DNA from: Verrucomicrobiota bacterium
GTDB taxonomy: Bacteria; Verrucomicrobiota; Verrucomicrobiia; Verrucomicrobiales; Akkermansiaceae
Direction: 5' to 3'
DNA length: 64,000 bases
Assembly: GCA_017301995.1 (NCBI GenBank)
Contig: JAFLEH010000008.1
Location: 186,001-250,000, forward strand
Below are positions 54,070 to 63,950 of this stretch, piece by piece. A program made the translations under genes and the position numbers. Positions within the stretch are counted from its first letter, which is position 1. Each line of letters opens with the position of its first letter. Below the pieces are notes generated by a model that was given only the letters and a program-made list of their open reading frames with translations, did no database searches and was not told the DNA's origin.

Positions 54070-54833
54070 GGAAAAACCGGCCGCCCGGCGCACGCGCGAC
54101 CATCGCCCACACCATTGGCGCGCCCCAGCCCCATGTCAAGGACCCCCGCTCTATCAAACCGGAAAACCCGGACGCACCCGCTCCTAACGGACCGCCGGCT
54201 TCAGCCGACTTGGCCGCAGGCCTTCCTCGGCTGCTATCAATAAGCTCTCCCCATTTTCCAACAAACCACCCGATCCTCACACCTCCGCCCGCAAATCCCT
54301 GGCGCTCCACAACACCCCTCTTGCTGCAGCCGAGATGGGCCGCCACTTTTATCCCAGTTCGCATTCAAGACAGGAGAAATGATGATTGCGATGTCATCCG
54401 CTCAGGCAGTAACTGTCTCCGAATGGTCCGGCTGGGGGCGCCAACGGTCTGTCTTGAGAGGCTCTAACCCATTTTTCCGATCCACCGCGGAAACAGGGCA
54501 AGTCGCGATGATGGACTGAGAGAAAATCATGTGATGGCAAGGACCTGCCCCAACCGGACCGCCCGGAGGTCGGTCCCTAACGACAAAAAGTTCTCCTCCT
54601 CCGCGAAAGCCTCCGCGTGCTCCGCGTCTCTGCGTTTCGTTTTGGCCGAGACGGTGGCGGGAAAATACAAATCCGGTTCCGGTCCGCTGTGGATGGCATG
54701 GAAATAGGCATCCTCCCGGTGTCTCTGCTGATGGTCGCTGGCGCTGACGGGTTTGGTTCGCACTTTCCGCAACGCTTCCGGGACTCCGGTGTTTTCGCGC
54801 GTTCCGCCCAGCGATTTGGGTGGGTGATTGGCC
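54070..54833. other. intergenic region with dispersed repeats
   Basis: About 760 nt with no convincing gene on either strand. It holds a third copy of the GGACCG/CGGTCC hairpin repeat (54556-54576) and, just after it, a string with three CTCCGCG units in about 40 nt (near 54596-54640) of a type common in bacterial intergenic DNA. The promoter of the DtxR/feoB pair should lie at its left end. Confidence 0.4.
54556..54576 (-). repeat. GGACCG/CGGTCC hairpin repeat, copy C
   Basis: GGACCG, nine-nt loop, CGGTCC. The flanks (CCCCAACC before, CT after) match copy B at 26921-26946. Its presence far from copy B shows a dispersed family. Confidence 0.6.
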
Positions 54834-55862
54834 TCAGGCCCGCACGGCCCAGCGCAGCTTGGCCGAGCTGCTGCGGGGATTGAGCCGGCGCTCTTCCGCT
54901 CCGGCGGTGATGACTTCCTCGCTGATCGCGGCATAAATGCCGCTGCGGTGACCGGCCCGGAACGCCTGCTTCACCCGCCGGTCCTCTCCGGAGTGAAAGG
55001 TCAGCACCGCCACCCGACCGCCGGGTTTCAGGCAATCCGGCAGGCTGCGCAGCCAAGCGTCCAGCGCGCCAAATTCATCGTTCACCGCGATTCTAACCGC
55101 CTGAAACACCCGCCGCACCGTGAGGTCCGCCATTTCTCCGGCGGACTCGCCCAGCGCCGCGCGCACCGCGTCGGCCAGCGCCAGCGTGTTGGAAAACCGC
55201 CGCCCGGCAAGTGCCGCCGCGAGAGTCACCGCGCGGGGTTCATCGGCATTTTCAGCCAACGCGGCGGCCAACTTGTCCACGCTCGCGCGGGCCAGCCACT
55301 CGGCAGCCGATAGCCCGCGGGTGGGATTCATCCGCATGTCCAGCGGCCCGGCGGTCTTGAAGCTGAACCCGCGTGCCGGGTCATCGAGCTGCATTGAGGA
55401 GCACCCGAGGTCCGCCAGCGCGAAATCCACGGCGCCCAGAGCGTGCTGCGCCAGCGCCTTGGCCATTCCGGCGTAGTTGGAACGGAGCGGCAGGAACGCT
55501 TCCTCACCATAACCCAGCGCCAGCAACCGGGCGGTGGTTTTCGGCAGTTCCAGCGGATCGGCGTCCAGTCCCAGCAACCGTCCGCCTGGGCTGATGCGGG
55601 CCAGGATTTGCGCGGCATGGCCGCCGTAGCCCACGGTGGCATCCACTCCCACCAGACCCGGCCGCAAGGCCAGTGCTGCGAGGCACTCCGCCACCAGGAT
55701 CGGCACATGCGAGCCTGCCGGGGTTTTGCCGGAGGCGATCACCTTGGCCGCCGTTTCCGAATAGACTTCGGGCTGGTGCTCCTTGTATTTTTCCTCAAAT
55801 CGCCGCGGATTGCGCCCGCGGTAGCGGACCCGGCGTGGCGGGCGTTCACCGGCATCGCTCAC
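54834..55862 (-). CDS. rsmH: 16S rRNA (cytosine(1402)-N4)-methyltransferase
   Basis: 342 residues. SAM-dependent methylation of C1402 in 16S rRNA. Signatures: HVPILVAECLAALALRPGLVGVDATVGYGGHA, LLGLDADP, VDFALADLGCSSMQLDDPARGFSF, LDMRMNP, RVFQAVRIAVNDEF, and AVLTFHSGEDRRVKQAF. The N terminus carries about 50 extra charged residues before the HVPIL segment. In many bacteria this gene starts the dcw cell-wall cluster; here no dcw gene is nearby. The ATG at 55862 overlaps the stop of the MazG-like gene by 4 nt. Confidence 0.96.
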   Translation of the reverse strand: MSDAGERPPRRVRYRGRNPRRFEEKYKEHQPEVYSETAAKVIASGKTPAGSHVPILVAECLAALALRPGLVGVDATVGYGGHAAQILARISPGGRLLGLDADPLELPKTTARLLALGYGEEAFLPLRSNYAGMAKALAQHALGAVDFALADLGCSSMQLDDPARGFSFKTAGPLDMRMNPTRGLSAAEWLARASVDKLAAALAENADEPRAVTLAAALAGRRFSNTLALADAVRAALGESAGEMADLTVRRVFQAVRIAVNDEFGALDAWLRSLPDCLKPGGRVAVLTFHSGEDRRVKQAFRAGHRSGIYAAISEEVITAGAEERRLNPRSSSAKLRWAVRA

Positions 55863-56209
55863 AGCTCGGAGTATTTCAGGTTATTACCGCGGGCCTTTGC
55901 CACCGGGTAGCGCAGTTCGTTGGCGGCGATCTTGGCGGCCATCGCCTCGCCCAGTTTCAGCCCCAGATTGTCCGCCAGCTCAAACAGGAGAATCCCCACA
56001 TCCGCGATCTCGCCCGCCAGCTCGTCCCGCCGCGCCGCCGTCCGTTGCTCGATCTGGCCGTCCTGTTGCCAGACGAAGTGCTGCATCAGCTCCCCCGCCT
56101 CGGCGGCGATCGCCACGGCCATGTCCTTGGCATTGTGAAACTGCCGCCAGTCGCGGGCATCCACAAACGCCTGAATCTTCCCGGTCAATTCCGCTATCGA
56201 GTCGCTCAT
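55859..56209 (-). CDS. MazG-like nucleotide pyrophosphohydrolase
   Basis: 116 residues from ATG 56209. The MazG/dCTPase-type helical core is readable: HNAKDMAVAIAAEAGELMQHFVWQ and RDELAGEIADVGILLFELADNLG carry the ExxE..EExD metal-binding pattern. It should hydrolyse (d)NTPs to monophosphates. The upstream open frame to 56500 lacks plausible sequence. Translationally coupled to rsmH (ATGA overlap). Confidence 0.88.
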   Translation of the reverse strand: MSDSIAELTGKIQAFVDARDWRQFHNAKDMAVAIAAEAGELMQHFVWQQDGQIEQRTAARRDELAGEIADVGILLFELADNLGLKLGEAMAAKIAANELRYPVAKARGNNLKYSEL

Positions 56210-56429
56210 GCGCCCGAGCCTGCCACGCCCGGCCCCCAATGGGAAGCCAAAGCATCCCGGAAGCGATCGCGGCAGGCTTCCAGGCTGGGGAAGATAGATG
56301 GTGATGCCGATCTGGAAAAAGTCGTCTATCCGAAAACCAGCTCCGCTCCGCCACCGCCCCGCTCCGCGTCGATCGGGCGTTCCGTGACGGCAACGCCCCG
56401 GAATCGCAGGCACCCTGATGTCCCGGGGA

Positions 56430-57602
56430 TCAGTCCCTGCCGGCCTTCTTCTTGCCGTTCTCCGGGACCGGCGCCTTGCCGAGTTCCTTGATGATCGCAC
56501 GCTTCGCCTCGGAGTTGGCGATACCGGCGGTCGTTTCGAGGAGCTTCTTGTATTTTTCGGGATCCGACACCCTCGTCAGATAACTGGTATGGGCGCGTTG
56601 CTGGCCGCGATCCAGATATTCACCCGCCATCGTGATGGTCCCGTCCTTTTGAAGATCGAACTCCATCCGGTGCGGCGACTCGGTGAACTCCTGCGTCCAG
56701 GTCGTCTTGAGCCGTCCCGCCACGCGTTTGCCGCTGATCAGCGAAATGATCCGCGTGTCCACCAAATATTGCAACCCGCGGACATCGCCGGAATCGTCAA
56801 CCACGATCAGATAGTGAGAGTTGTTATCCCGCGCCACGAAGATCCCCTGATAGGGCGAAACCTTTCCCGTCGGCTTCTCCGCCACCTCCGCGGCTGATTT
56901 CAGCGCCTCCGAGCATTCGTTTGTGATCAGATAGGGCCATTTCGGATCGTTGAAAACCCCGGGTTTCGATCCCCTGAGTTCCTTGGTCCGGGCCTTGACC
57001 TTCTGCGCCAGCGGGGAGTTCGGGTTGGCAAGATCGGGAAACTCGGCGAGCGCCTTTTTCCGCCAATACTCCACATCCAGATCTCCGCCGCCCGCGCCGC
57101 CCAACGAGGCGGTCTCGCGCCGGGCACTCTCCAGGATGGAATCGATCTTCTCCTGAACCTTGAGCGCGTCGTCCACCTTGTTCGCTTTGGTCAGATCGGT
57201 GACGAGCACCTTGAACTTCGCGACATAGGTCCGGTTGACCTTTTCCACGGCTTGGGCGGCCCCGGCGGCGGCGGCCTTGCGCTTTGCGGCATGGGCTTTC
57301 TGGATCCTGGCCACGCCGGCATCGGCCGATAGGGCCAGCGGTTGCTCCTTTTCCAACTCGGTGAGGGCTTTGTTCACCGCCAGCACCGCATCGAGATTTC
57401 CCGCGTTCTGGACTTCCTTGCCGTATGCCTGGAGACTTCCCCGGTATTCGTCATCGGCCGCCGTCACCGCCATTCTCGCCTCCGCCAACTCCGCCGCGTA
57501 AAGAGCGTCGAGAGTCCGGATGCGCTCGCTGGGGTCATCCGCGCCCGTCACGTTCAATCCCATGGAAATCGTGGCTAGCAACACGGCGATGATGGCTTTC
57601 AT
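56430..57602 (-). CDS. exported coiled-coil hypothetical protein
   Basis: 390 residues with a signal peptide (MKAIIAVLLATISMGLNVTG). Residues about 25-170 are strongly helical, rich in Ala/Lys/Glu (LDALYAAELAEARMAVTAADDEYRG, AVEKVNRTYVAKFKVLVTDLTKANKVDDALKVQEKIDSIL), likely coiled coil. The C-terminal half is a beta-rich domain (YLIVVDDSGDVRG, RMEFDLQKDGTITMAGEYLDRG) followed by a basic tail. No family recognised. Periplasmic or surface role likely. Confidence 0.65.
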   Translation of the reverse strand: MKAIIAVLLATISMGLNVTGADDPSERIRTLDALYAAELAEARMAVTAADDEYRGSLQAYGKEVQNAGNLDAVLAVNKALTELEKEQPLALSADAGVARIQKAHAAKRKAAAAGAAQAVEKVNRTYVAKFKVLVTDLTKANKVDDALKVQEKIDSILESARRETASLGGAGGGDLDVEYWRKKALAEFPDLANPNSPLAQKVKARTKELRGSKPGVFNDPKWPYLITNECSEALKSAAEVAEKPTGKVSPYQGIFVARDNNSHYLIVVDDSGDVRGLQYLVDTRIISLISGKRVAGRLKTTWTQEFTESPHRMEFDLQKDGTITMAGEYLDRGQQRAHTSYLTRVSDPEKYKKLLETTAGIANSEAKRAIIKELGKAPVPENGKKKAGRD

Positions 57603-57739
57603 AACAGGATCAGTTGGATGCGCTTGGATCTACGGAAGCCGGGGGACGCTCGTATCAGAAACCATCGCGTTTTCTGCCACAATCGCGCCTCAGTCTCACA
57701 TAGGTCGCATGGTAACATTTCTCCGCCCCTCCGGGCGTG

Positions 57740-59983
57740 CTACCGTGTGATCGGCCAGACCTTCACGCGGGTGGCGGTCGGATAGGGTTGTTCGAAGGGG
57801 CCGGGGAACGGGTCGGTGGCGGGGCGGCGGTTTCCGAGGTAGTCGGTGTCCACCCGCAAGGGAGTGCCGTCCGGGTTCTCGTAGGGCAGGTCCGGGACAG
57901 TGGCTTTGCCGAGCAATTCGGTGGTTACGGTTTGGCGGGCTGCCGTGGAGCGCCACGCCGGATCGGTGGTGATGGTTAGAAACCAGCCGTCCGGGGTTTC
58001 TTCGATGGTGGCACCCGGGTGGGATCCGGGCCTGAGGGTGGGCATTTCATCGAACTTGGAGGGCAGGGTGCCGTGGGTATAAACGTTGCCCGAGGCCGCG
58101 ACGGCGAGCGTGGCGTTGTCGAAGCCGGTGCCCGACGCCTTGCCGGCGAAGACATTGTGATAGATCCGGTGGTCGCCGCCGGGGGCGTCGGACAGGCCGG
58201 CGATGGCGGTGGAATGGGGCGGATGGAACGGGGTTTTGCGCGCGTCGTAGGGGGTGCAGGCGATGGGCCCGAGCATCAGGTTGTGAACGATGGCGAGGCC
58301 TTTGGAGTTGATCCACAACGAGCGGGCGGGTGACAGGAGGATGTTGTTGGACAGGACGAGCGGTCCGTGCTGCATTTCGCAGAAGATGTCCTCGGAAGGG
58401 CCGTTGTCGTGCAGCAGGTTGCGATCGACGCGCGCGCCCTGGGCCATCCAGTCGAGCCAGATGCCGCGGTTGGCGCGGTACACATGGTTTTTTTCTATCA
58501 GGACATCCACCGCTCCGTGGAGTTTGATCCCCGCCTGTTCCGCGCCACCGAACAACCGGCGCTGGTGGATGTCGTGGATTTCGTTGCCGGTGATGGTGCT
58601 GAAAGCGCATCCGAGGCTGCCGACGATGCCGGTTTGCTCGCAATGGTGGATGTGGTTGCCGCGCACGGTGTGTGAGCCGATGGTCTCGCGGTTCCATCCG
58701 CGTTCGAGCGCGCGGCGCACGCAGGCCGTGTAGGGATCCGCGGCCCCGGCGTCGTTGGTGTTGTCTCCGCCGTCGCCGTATTTGCCGAGCGAAACTCCGC
58801 AACAGGGCGAGTGGCGGATCGTGTTGTTCTCGATGATCCAGCCTTTGCTCCAGTTGGTGCCGATGATGGCGGGTTGTTCGGCGGAAGGCGGCGCCCAGTT
58901 GGGTGCGGCGTTTTCCAGAACGAAGCCACGCACCGTCAGATAATCGATCCGGTTGCGTGACGGATAGAAAACCGTCTGGCGGAAATTGATCTCCACCGAT
59001 TCGCGGTTGGGGTCTTTGCCGGGAAACCGGGCGTGAATGGTGGTGTTTCCCGTGTCGGTTGCCGGGTGCTTGAAAATGAGGGCCACGGTGTGTTTGCCGG
59101 TGACCGGCCGGCACGGGATGGTTAGGGATTTCCAATTCTGCCAGCCTCCGGTGGGTTCCACCGCACAAGTTCCTAGCAAATCTCCGGACGGTGATTCCAG
59201 ACGTGCCTCGATGATCCCTCCGGCGTCCGCCGCGGCGGCCACCCTAACCTCGATCCGGTCCGAACCCGCGCCGAAATCAACGTTGTCAAACCGCAGCCAA
59301 TCGCCGGTGCGGATGAAGCCCGAGCATGTGCCGCCCCCGTCGCACGGGGCCGGTTTGCCGCCATAGCGGAATGCGGGTTCGCCCGCCGGAACACGCGGGC
59401 CGGACGATGGCTGGAACCACGCGATATTGAGCAGGTAGGTGCCGGTGTCGCCATCCACGGTGGCGAACCAAAGCGGTGCCTTGCCCGCCGGATCGGTCAC
59501 TTCGGCGAGTTTGGCGGCTTCGGTGAGCCATTCACCGTTCAGATAGACGCAACCGGTGTGGTGGGCGCGTCCGTTGGGGGCGAACCAATCGCCGCGGATG
59601 AGATCCGAGTAGGGATTGAAAGCACCGAAGACACGGTTAGATAGGACGGTCTTCCAAGTGTCGCCGGAGACGTGCTGCCACTGGCGCGCCGGCTCCGAAC
59701 CGGTGATAACCACATTCTCGCCCGGTGCGGCCTGATAGATGATGCGTTGTTTGTCCGAGGTGCCGCCGCGCGGTGGATCGACCCGCTCCCGGTAAACGCC
59801 GGTGTGGACGGTGACCGTGTCGCCCGGCACCGCCTTGGCCGCGGCTGCGGAGATGGTTAGGAACGGCTGTTCCGCGGTCCCGGGATTTTTGTCATTGCCG
59901 GTGGCGGAAACATGGAGTTCGGCGGCGATGGCGGGCGCAAGGCCTAGCAGTGCCGCGAGGGAAAAGCGTGCGAACGATCTCAT
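57740..59983 (-). CDS. exported right-handed beta-helix protein with CBM6-like domain
   Basis: 747 residues, signal peptide ending near AIAAE. N-terminal beta-helix start LHVSATGNDKNPGTAEQPFLTISAAAAKAVPGDTVTVHTGVYRER is the typical opening of pectate-lyase-like proteins. Residues about 210-330 form a jelly-roll like CBM6/CBM35 (GDWLRFDNVDFGAGSDRIEVRVA, GKHTVALIFKH). Long repeats such as NHIHHCEQTGIVGSL, NEIHDIHQRRLFGG and NHVYRANRGIWLDWM follow, with a beta-rich C terminus. Likely a polysaccharide lyase or hydrolase; catalytic residues not assigned. An upstream gene ends 43 nt away on the same strand. Confidence 0.82.
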   Translation of the reverse strand: MRSFARFSLAALLGLAPAIAAELHVSATGNDKNPGTAEQPFLTISAAAAKAVPGDTVTVHTGVYRERVDPPRGGTSDKQRIIYQAAPGENVVITGSEPARQWQHVSGDTWKTVLSNRVFGAFNPYSDLIRGDWFAPNGRAHHTGCVYLNGEWLTEAAKLAEVTDPAGKAPLWFATVDGDTGTYLLNIAWFQPSSGPRVPAGEPAFRYGGKPAPCDGGGTCSGFIRTGDWLRFDNVDFGAGSDRIEVRVAAAADAGGIIEARLESPSGDLLGTCAVEPTGGWQNWKSLTIPCRPVTGKHTVALIFKHPATDTGNTTIHARFPGKDPNRESVEINFRQTVFYPSRNRIDYLTVRGFVLENAAPNWAPPSAEQPAIIGTNWSKGWIIENNTIRHSPCCGVSLGKYGDGGDNTNDAGAADPYTACVRRALERGWNRETIGSHTVRGNHIHHCEQTGIVGSLGCAFSTITGNEIHDIHQRRLFGGAEQAGIKLHGAVDVLIEKNHVYRANRGIWLDWMAQGARVDRNLLHDNGPSEDIFCEMQHGPLVLSNNILLSPARSLWINSKGLAIVHNLMLGPIACTPYDARKTPFHPPHSTAIAGLSDAPGGDHRIYHNVFAGKASGTGFDNATLAVAASGNVYTHGTLPSKFDEMPTLRPGSHPGATIEETPDGWFLTITTDPAWRSTAARQTVTTELLGKATVPDLPYENPDGTPLRVDTDYLGNRRPATDPFPGPFEQPYPTATRVKVWPITR

Positions 59984-60026
59984 GCCGCCGGATACCCGCC
60001 GGGCGGGCGCGATCTTTCGCGGCGGA

Positions 60027-60467
60027 TCATCCGCCGGTGCGGTCGAGAATGCTGCGCAAATGCATCCGCCCGGTGGCGGGATCCTCGTAAACGCACATCA
60101 GGAACCGGCGGTCGTCGCGCATCGTCCAGCGGGTGGCGGTCATCCGCTGCCAGCGGTCGCCGCGCTGGAACTGGAAGAGCACCGCCAGCGACTCGCCGGG
60201 GTCGCCGGTGGGTTTGAAATCGGTGGTTTTGCCGGATGCCGCCTCCAGCGTGTCCTTGCCCACCGCCCCACGGATTGGATAGGCGGTTAGGTTGTGGAAC
60301 GAACGGGTGTCCGTTGGTGATCCGGTTAGACGGAACTCGTCGCGGGTGATCGGAAAGGGACGTGTGGCGCCTGCGTTTGCCGGAGCGTTCCACTCTCGGG
60401 CAACGGCTTGACGCGGGTGGGGTTTTCCGCATATCCACACGGGTGGAAATGAGAAGTGGTCTGCCAT
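60027..60467 (-). CDS. hypothetical protein, possibly 5'-truncated
   Basis: If started at ATG 60467 the product has 146 residues, but the first 35 (MADHFSFPPVWICGKPH..) look non-coding and overlap the divergent gene at 60449. The remaining 110, from FPITRDEFRLTGSPTD to RSILDRTGG, read like a real beta-rich domain (SLAVLFQFQRGDRWQRMTATRW, FLMCVYEDPATGRMHL). No family recognised. This may be the remnant of a larger gene cut at its 5' end, or a small gene with a non-ATG start. It precedes the beta-helix gene by 43 nt. Confidence 0.35.
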   Translation of the reverse strand: MADHFSFPPVWICGKPHPRQAVAREWNAPANAGATRPFPITRDEFRLTGSPTDTRSFHNLTAYPIRGAVGKDTLEAASGKTTDFKPTGDPGESLAVLFQFQRGDRWQRMTATRWTMRDDRRFLMCVYEDPATGRMHLRSILDRTGG

Positions 60468-61057
60468 TCGTGTGTCTTGTGGCGAAGTGCCGTGCGATCT
60501 TGAGAGCGGCCTTTCTATCCGCCGTGTTGGTCGGAGCGGGGTATGCCGGGGCGCAAGAAGGAGTTCCCACAATCACTCTGGGAGAGGCTAAACCCCATAT
60601 TGACCGCGACGGCACAAGATGCGTCTCCGTGATCGCGAAGTTGCGCAATGGGACATCGCGGTCATTTGGGTTTCGTGGGATGTCCGGGGACTTGCCCGCT
60701 TACGCCGTGCGCCACGGTAGCGGTGAAAAATGGCGCTCCGATATTCTGTGCGGGAACGCGCTGATGTTCCACGAACTCGCGGCGGGGAAGGAGATCGAGT
60801 TTGAAGTGCTTTGCCAGAGGGAGTCGCTCGCGGTTCTCGTGGATCTCACCTGTGATCCTGAAAGAAAACAGTGGATCGATGTTGAGAGTGAGGAAAAGGT
60901 CATCGACTTCAGCCAAATCGACTTTTCCCGTGCCGAAGCACTCCGCCTTATCCCGTCGGTCGGCACAACGGCGGCGGTGTTGGGTTTTGCGATCTGGATG
61001 TGGTGGTGTTGGAACATCCTGCGGGCGCGTGGCCGGCGCCTGGCGGGCGAGACGTGA
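60449..61057 (+). CDS. hypothetical exported protein with C-terminal membrane helix
   Basis: 202 residues from ATG 60449; signal peptide MRSGLPFVCLVAKCRAILRAAFLSAVLVGAGYAGAQ. The mature part is beta-rich (VPTITLGEAKPHIDRDGTRCVSVIAKLRNGTSRSFGFRG) and ends in a membrane helix (IPSVGTTAAVLGFAIWMWWCW) with an Arg-rich tail, so it is probably an inner-membrane-anchored periplasmic protein. No family recognised. It is followed, after 118 nt, by the sensor kinase. Confidence 0.55.
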   Translation: MRSGLPFVCLVAKCRAILRAAFLSAVLVGAGYAGAQEGVPTITLGEAKPHIDRDGTRCVSVIAKLRNGTSRSFGFRGMSGDLPAYAVRHGSGEKWRSDILCGNALMFHELAAGKEIEFEVLCQRESLAVLVDLTCDPERKQWIDVESEEKVIDFSQIDFSRAEALRLIPSVGTTAAVLGFAIWMWWCWNILRARGRRLAGET

Positions 61058-61175
61058 CTTGATCGGCGGCCGGAGAGACGTCCCAGGACACACGGATGAC
61101 TCCCATCGTTCCCAATGCTTCGAAAAATCACGCGCGCGCTCGACAAATCCGGCGCAGGGGGCAGGATGGCGGCGT

Positions 61176-63950
61176 ATGGCAGCGGCGCGGATGATTGCCT
61201 TGTGGATGTTTGCCGTCGGGGCGGCGGTGGCCGCGCCGGACGGGGCGGGCGGCGTGGTCGTGCGCGTGTGGCAGTCGCAGGACGGATTGCCTTCCAACGT
61301 GGTGCGGTCGGTGGTGCAGGCCAGCGACGGGTATCTGTGGGTGGCGACGGCGGAGGGCGTGGCGCGGTTTGACGGATTCGAGTTCGAACAGATCGAGGTG
61401 GACCGGGATTTGCGGCGGGCTCGGCTGGCGTTTTCGCGGGTCTTCGCCACATCGGGCGGGGTGGTTTGGGCGGCGACCTTCCAAGGCGGACTGTTCCGGG
61501 TGCGGGACGGGCGTCTCGAGCCGGTGTTGGAGGACATCCGGAGGCCGAATCCGCCGTTGGTCACGCAGGTGGTGGAGGATCGCTCGGGAACCGTGTGGCT
61601 ACGTCGGGGCGGGGAAACGATGCGGATGGAAAATGGCGGAGCGATTGGCGTGGCCGAGCCCTCGGAACCCGCGGTTGGCCTGTTAGAGGCTGATCTCGGG
61701 CGGCAAACGGCCGGCGGGCGGCGGGCGCGGCCGGAGGATACGCCTGTTCTAACCGACCGATCCGGCCGCCGCTGGCAGGCGGAAAGCGACGGTGGTCTAA
61801 CCATCAGCGAGGACGGGCAGCCGCCGATTGTGGTGGAGTTTCCGCAGCGGGGAGCGGTTTTCGGGATCAACGAGATGATGCTGGACCGTGAGGGCAACGT
61901 GTGGGTGGCCTCTCAGGTCAACGGGTTGGCCCGGGTCCGGCAGGCGCGGGTGAACGTGGTGGCCGTGGGTCCTCAAGCGGGCGAGCAGGCCTATTCGTGC
62001 CTGCTGGAAGACCGGTCCGGGGTGTGGTGGTTTGCCGACCGCAAGGGTGGGCTGGTCCGGTGGGAGAACCGGGACGCGCGACGTCTCGATCTATCCAACT
62101 CGCGGCTTCCGAGGCCGGCTGCGGCGCTGTTCGAGGACCGCGACGCACGGTTGTGGGTGGCCTCGCGCGACGGTTCGGTGTTCCTTCTGGCGGGGGACGC
62201 TTTCCAGCCGCAGTTCCAGAAAACCCAGGTGCCGTCCAAGGTGCGGTCGATCGCCCAGGACGCGGCGGGCACGCTGTGGTTCGGCGGGACGCAGGGGCTG
62301 GTGGCGTTCGATGGCAAGGATGTTAGAAAATACGGAGCCGGGGATGGCTTGGCGGACACCGAGGTCTCGGTGGTCACGCCGTTTCCCGGCGGCGGAATCA
62401 TCGTGGGTACCGCAAACGGCAGGGTATTGATCGAAAGCGCCGGGCGTTTTGCCGATCTAACCAAACCCGAGGCGTTGGGCTATCATTGGGTGTCCGGGAT
62501 CCTGCCGGTCTCGGCCGGCGAGGTGTGGGTCACCACCCAGGGCGCCGGATTGTGGCTCTGGAACGGCAAATTCTGGCGTGGATTCGGCCCCGATGACGGG
62601 CTGCCGGATGCGCGGCTCACTTGTGTGCTGGACGACCGCCGCGGCAATTTCTGGCTGGGATCGTTAGGCGGGATCATCCGGGTGGCGCGGGCCGAATTGC
62701 TGGCACGGGCGAAGGACCCGTCCGCGCCGCTCCACTGGCTGCGGCTGGACCACACCGATGGGCTGCCGTCGCGGGAATGCCTGGGCGGGTTCCAGCCCGC
62801 CGGGTGGCGCGCGCGGGATGGCGGACTGTGGTTTCCCACCGGCGGCGGACTCGTCCGGTTGCGGCCGGATCTGATCGAGCGCAACGACGTGCCGCCGCCT
62901 GTGAGACTCCAGTCGGTTAGGGCGAATGGGGTGGTCCGGGCGACGGATTCCGGCATGGTTAGAACCGAACCCGGCCGCGCGAGGCTGGAATTCCGGTTCG
63001 TGGGGCTCAATTTCAGCGCCCCGGAGAAAACGACCTACCGAACGAGGTTGCGCGGGCTTGGCGAGGCGTGGACCGAGCTGGGAAACCAGCGGATTGCGGC
63101 GTTCGAGGCGGTGCCGCCCGGCCGTTACACGTTTGAGGTGGTGGCGGTCAATGGCGACGGCATTGCCAGCCGGGAGGCGGCATCGGTGGTGGTGGTGGTT
63201 ACGCCGCATTGGTGGCAGACGGTGTGGTTCTATCTGGCGGCGGGCGGCCTCGCGCTCGCGGCGGCGGCTGGGATCGGGTTCTTCGGCGCGCGCGTGCGGC
63301 TCAAGCGGCGGATCCAGACCCTGAAGATCCGCAACGCCCGCGAGGCGGAGCGTGCCCGCATCGCAAGGGACCTCCACGACGATCTTGGCGCTGATCTAAC
63401 CGAAATATCAATCCTCGCGGCGCTGGCGGCCGAGGATGCGGGACAATCGCCGCTGGAAGCGTCGCTCCATCAGCTTTCCAACAAGGCGAAACACGCGGTC
63501 ACGGGTTTGGACGAGATCGTGTGGGCTGTGAATCCCCGCGAGGACACGCTCCGTTCGCTGGTGGAATACCTCGCCGCGTTCGCGCGGGAGTTTCTCGATC
63601 TGGCGCGCATCGCGTTGCGGACGGATATCGCCACCGAAATTCCGGGGCTGCCGTTGCCGTCCACCGTTCGGCATTCGGTGTTTCTGGCGGCCCGCGAGGC
63701 GCTCAACAACGTGGTGAAACACTCTCACGCCACCGAAGTGCGGCTGAGCGTGCGGATTGATGCTGAAATGTTGGAAATCCGCGTCGCGGACAACGGCCGC
63801 GGCTACGATCCCGCCACGACCATGGGCGGCGACGGACTTGGAAACCTGGCATCCCGGATGCGCGAGGCCGGCGGCTCCTGCGCCATCGATACCGCGCCCG
63901 GCGGCGGGACCACGGTGCGGCTGAGTTTGCCCTTGCCGGAAGGCGGATGA
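61176..63950 (+). CDS. two-component propeller sensor histidine kinase (NarL-type)
   Basis: 924 residues from ATG 61176 (ATG 61191 equally good); signal peptide near MIALWMFAVGAAVAAP. The ectodomain is made of repeated two-component propeller units (VWQSQDGLPSNVVRSVVQASDGYLWVATAEGVARFDG; DGLADTEVSVV; RRGNFWLGSLGGIIRV) followed by a Y_Y_Y domain (RYTFEVVAVNGDG). One membrane helix is near 680-705, then HisKA_3 with His734 in ARDLHDDLGADL and HATPase_c with NNVVKHSHATEVRLSV and VADNGRGYDP. This architecture senses extracellular glycans in Bacteroidetes. The stop overlaps an ATG of the next gene by 4 nt. Confidence 0.9.
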   Translation: MAAARMIALWMFAVGAAVAAPDGAGGVVVRVWQSQDGLPSNVVRSVVQASDGYLWVATAEGVARFDGFEFEQIEVDRDLRRARLAFSRVFATSGGVVWAATFQGGLFRVRDGRLEPVLEDIRRPNPPLVTQVVEDRSGTVWLRRGGETMRMENGGAIGVAEPSEPAVGLLEADLGRQTAGGRRARPEDTPVLTDRSGRRWQAESDGGLTISEDGQPPIVVEFPQRGAVFGINEMMLDREGNVWVASQVNGLARVRQARVNVVAVGPQAGEQAYSCLLEDRSGVWWFADRKGGLVRWENRDARRLDLSNSRLPRPAAALFEDRDARLWVASRDGSVFLLAGDAFQPQFQKTQVPSKVRSIAQDAAGTLWFGGTQGLVAFDGKDVRKYGAGDGLADTEVSVVTPFPGGGIIVGTANGRVLIESAGRFADLTKPEALGYHWVSGILPVSAGEVWVTTQGAGLWLWNGKFWRGFGPDDGLPDARLTCVLDDRRGNFWLGSLGGIIRVARAELLARAKDPSAPLHWLRLDHTDGLPSRECLGGFQPAGWRARDGGLWFPTGGGLVRLRPDLIERNDVPPPVRLQSVRANGVVRATDSGMVRTEPGRARLEFRFVGLNFSAPEKTTYRTRLRGLGEAWTELGNQRIAAFEAVPPGRYTFEVVAVNGDGIASREAASVVVVVTPHWWQTVWFYLAAGGLALAAAAGIGFFGARVRLKRRIQTLKIRNAREAERARIARDLHDDLGADLTEISILAALAAEDAGQSPLEASLHQLSNKAKHAVTGLDEIVWAVNPREDTLRSLVEYLAAFAREFLDLARIALRTDIATEIPGLPLPSTVRHSVFLAAREALNNVVKHSHATEVRLSVRIDAEMLEIRVADNGRGYDPATTMGGDGLGNLASRMREAGGSCAIDTAPGGGTTVRLSLPLPEGG

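Noticed and set aside
54577..55056. 159-codon minus-strand frame near rsmH
   Set aside because: Overlaps the rsmH 3' end in another frame and runs through intergenic repeats; composition is random.
60662..61897. 411-codon open frame on the minus strand
   Set aside because: Arg/Pro/Ser/Thr-rich noise antisense to the sensor kinase and the preceding gene.
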